NCBI GenBank assembly: GCA_026713405.1
Contig: JAPOON010000499.1
Location: 1-7,354, forward strand
Origin: Gammaproteobacteria bacterium
Lineage (GTDB): Bacteria; Pseudomonadota; Gammaproteobacteria; Pseudomonadales; Azotimanducaceae_A
Reading direction: 5' to 3'
DNA length: 7,354 bases
In this document: positions 6,334 through 7,354 of the stretch, one piece after another
How the letters are laid out: each line of letters starts with the position of its first letter
Numbering within the stretch: the stretch's first letter is position 1
Notes under the pieces: model-generated
What the model saw: only the letters and a program-made list of their open reading frames with translations
Told to the model about the DNA's origin: nothing
Database searches by the model: none
Position numbers and translations under genes: made by a program

Positions 6334-6347
6334 GAGGTTGCAACCTC
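6334..6347. repeat. 14-bp perfect palindrome
   Basis: GAGGTTGCAACCTC is self-complementary with no loop. The core TGCAACCT also occurs 45 bp earlier at 6294-6301. It could be a dimeric regulator site, but no gene starts nearby, so it may only be a remnant of a repeat element. Confidence 0.5.
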
Positions 6348-6382
6348 GGGAATCAGGCGCCATATCGGCCCGCCGTTTGGCA

Positions 6383-6440
6383 GGAAAAAAAGGGGTCAGG
6401 TTCAATTTGGCTAGCAAATTGAACCTGACCCCTTTTTTCC
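6383..6440. repeat. Long perfect inverted repeat, REP/MITE-like, also a two-way terminator
   Basis: The left arm 6386-6409 (six A's, GGGGTCAGGTTCAATTTG) is the exact reverse complement of the right arm 6415-6438. The loop is GCTAG. Two further G-C pairs close the base if one extra A (6385) bulges, so the stem is about 26 bp. With A tracts on one side and T tracts on the other, it forms a terminator in either direction, which fits its place between two convergent genes. GGGGTCAGGTTCAAT-type palindromes resemble the intergenic repeats I associate with REP-associated (Y1) transposases in proteobacteria. That link is recollection, not shown here. No transposase or clear target duplication is visible. 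Confidence 0.85.
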
Positions 6441-6490
6441 GGGACTGCGCCGATAAGGAAGACCGACACGATCTCGGATCAATAGATCAT

Positions 6491-6610
6491 AGAACGACAC
6501 GCGAAGCCAAACTCCGGCTCCGCCCGCCGGCTATCTGCAAACAACCTTCACTGTACCCGGTGTTCTGCCGGCGCTGACCGGCAGACTACCGAATCACACG
6601 CGAAGCAAAT
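6491..6610. repeat. Pair of short direct repeats about 100 bp apart
   Basis: CACGCGAAGC occurs at 6498-6507 and 6597-6606. The similarity extends in both directions (GAA before, AAA after) with small gaps. The second copy lies just past the cupin stop. Its meaning is unknown; it may bound an old insertion. Confidence 0.4.
6565..6584 (-). terminator. Hairpin downstream of the cupin gene
   Basis: CTGCCGG (6565-6571) pairs with CCGGCAG (6578-6584) around a 6-base loop. It lies about 30 bp after the cupin stop when read on the minus strand. There is no T tract on either side, so a Rho-independent role alone is doubtful. The A/T-flanked inverted repeat at 6383-6440 may be the real stop. Confidence 0.35.
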
Positions 6611-6614
6611 TCGA

Positions 6615-7055
6615 TCAGTTGGCAGCCTGCCAGGCTTCAGACACCTCTCGCCAGCCGACCAGGGCAATGGTGTTGCCGTCGTCATCGGTGAAGTTCAGCG
6701 GACCCAGGAAGGTCATGTACAACTCGCTGTCCTCTTCAAACACCGTGTAGTCGTGCTGCGCATTGCAGGCTTCGTAGCCGTAGCCCGGCGCCCGGGCGGT
6801 TGCTCCGCCATCGTCAGCTCCGCCGCGCACCTGCATTACGCCCTTGGTCATGTAGTACTCGCCCGGGCCCACGTGAATGTGCCTCGCAATCGACGCACCC
6901 TTGGCGGCCCGAAAGGCCGCGGTCCAGGCGCCTGTTTCCGGCGATACATGCAACAGTTTCCACTCTACCAAACCTGCGCACAGGCCCTGTGGAAATTCTA
7001 TCCATTCGACTTCATCCATCTGGACATAGTCGTCAATAACGGCTGCTTCGGCCAT
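6615..7055 (-). CDS. Small cupin, 2,4'-dihydroxyacetophenone dioxygenase / acetylacetone-cleaving enzyme type
   Basis: Encodes 146 residues from the ATG at 7055, chosen because GGAGG lies five bases before it; the in-frame GTG and ATGs further upstream lack this. It is a single-domain cupin. Motif 1 is G53-x5-H59-I-H61-x4-E66-x5-G72, and motif 2 includes APGYGYE (89-95) and H101. H59, H61 and H101 are the likely metal ligands, with E66 possible. The stretches WKLLHVSPETGAWT (32-45) and ELYMTFLGPL (111-120) match what I recall of the 2,4'-dihydroxyacetophenone dioxygenase family and ChrR-type cupins such as Dke1. Those known enzymes are cytoplasmic, use Fe(II) held by three His, and cleave C-C bonds of ketones or diketones with O2. 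The substrate here is not evident. No signal peptide. It is monocistronic and convergent with the receptor. Confidence 0.9.
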   Translation of the reverse strand: MAEAAVIDDYVQMDEVEWIEFPQGLCAGLVEWKLLHVSPETGAWTAAFRAAKGASIARHIHVGPGEYYMTKGVMQVRGGADDGGATARAPGYGYEACNAQHDYTVFEEDSELYMTFLGPLNFTDDDGNTIALVGWREVSEAWQAAN

Positions 7056-7354
7056 TGTTTCCTCCACTCGTTCGGCAGCGGACATCATGCCCGCCACTCG
7101 TCAGAAATTCGGCCCCCCGGTCAAACGTCCAGATCGCAAGGGCCGCCCCGCAGTCAAGTTTCTTGTTCCTGCGCCCGTAGGTCAACACTCTTCGTACACG
7201 CGACTGCAGTCAACCCATCAATCAGAAGATGGATTTGACACAGGAAGACCAGGAACCGGACCGACAACGCACTGAACGGCAGGGGGTAACCAAATTTGGG
7301 ATCGCCCGCCGTGGTGCGGTTTAGGGGTCGCGGGGTCCCCGGCCGGGGGCCGCC
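7056..7354. other. Region upstream of the cupin, to the window edge
   Basis: These 299 bp contain no supportable gene. They should hold the cupin promoter on the minus strand, and several TTGAC hexamer-like boxes are present, but none has a good -10 at 16-18 bp. The last 35 bases are nearly all G and C, including the palindrome CCCCGGCCGGGG at 7337-7348. Confidence 0.55.
7120..7213 (-). promoter_or_regulatory. Four same-orientation TTGAC motifs upstream of the cupin
   Basis: Read on the minus strand, TTGAC occurs at 7209-7213, 7181-7185, 7153-7157 and 7120-7124, followed alternately by T, C, T and C. The first three are exactly 28 bp apart, the last 33. They could be direct-repeat regulator sites or alternative -35 boxes of the cupin promoter. 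Confidence 0.35.

Larger units (their letters stand above)
6188..6614. other. Convergent intergenic region between receptor and cupin
   Basis: These 427 bp hold no supportable gene. They contain two tandem hairpins, a 14-bp duplication, a 14-bp palindrome, a 24-bp inverted repeat, a direct-repeat pair and a further hairpin, each listed separately. The density of small repeats suggests a permissive insertion site. Confidence 0.6.

Noticed and set aside
7229..7324. 31-codon plus-strand frame (MDLTQEDQEPDR...)
   Set aside because: Only a weak AGAAG before the ATG, very polar with no family resemblance, and it stops before the window edge; support is too thin for a gene call.
7337..7354. GC-only palindrome at the window end as a functional element
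   Set aside because: CCCCGGCCGGGG is real in the sequence, but it is at the very edge in an abruptly GC-only run and could be a low-quality contig end.

Overview
The window is about 60% G+C and looks like a chromosomal piece of a Gram-negative bacterium, most plausibly a marine or environmental gammaproteobacterium. The evidence is a TonB-dependent outer-membrane receptor with a Sec signal and terminal Phe, a lipobox lipoprotein, and a Shine-Dalgarno-led cupin of a proteobacterial type. No taxon can be fixed from the sequence alone. There are four complete genes, one gene tail at the left edge, and three intergenic stretches rich in hairpins and short repeats.

Left part (1-3524): a 33-codon C-terminal tail, possibly of a von Willebrand A-type protein, is followed on the same strand by a 642-residue lipoprotein. 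Its N-terminal half holds three diverged repeats of about 110 residues. Its C-terminal half mixes collagen-like Gly-X-Y runs with a Gly-Gly-X block rich in Asp and Asn. Convergent to it, with only 52 bp between the stops, is a 444-residue membrane-anchored helical-repeat protein. That protein has three repeats of about 105-108 residues, a Pro-rich linker and a short C-terminal W/YP-G tail. The first two genes may form one cell-envelope module, with the convergent gene perhaps a partner. This is inferred from position and architecture only.

Middle (3525-3985): a 461-bp divergent intergenic region lies between the helical-repeat gene and the receptor gene. Three head-to-tail 14-bp repeats end two bases before the -35 box of a plausible sigma-70 promoter for the receptor, which suggests a regulated receptor.

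Right part (3986-7354): a complete 733-residue TonB-dependent receptor converges on a small cupin of the 2,4'-dihydroxyacetophenone dioxygenase / acetylacetone-cleaving type. The 427 bp between them hold two tandem GC-rich hairpins (the second a strong intrinsic terminator), a 14-bp tandem duplication, a 14-bp palindrome, and a 24-bp perfect inverted repeat with a 5-base loop flanked by A and T tracts. The inverted repeat looks like a REP/MITE-type element that also works as a two-way terminator. Upstream of the cupin are four same-orientation TTGAC motifs, three of them exactly 28 bp apart. No RNA genes, CRISPR array, transposase or phage genes were seen. The least ordinary items are the lipoprotein architecture, the iterated 14-bp sites at the receptor promoter, and the long inverted repeat.
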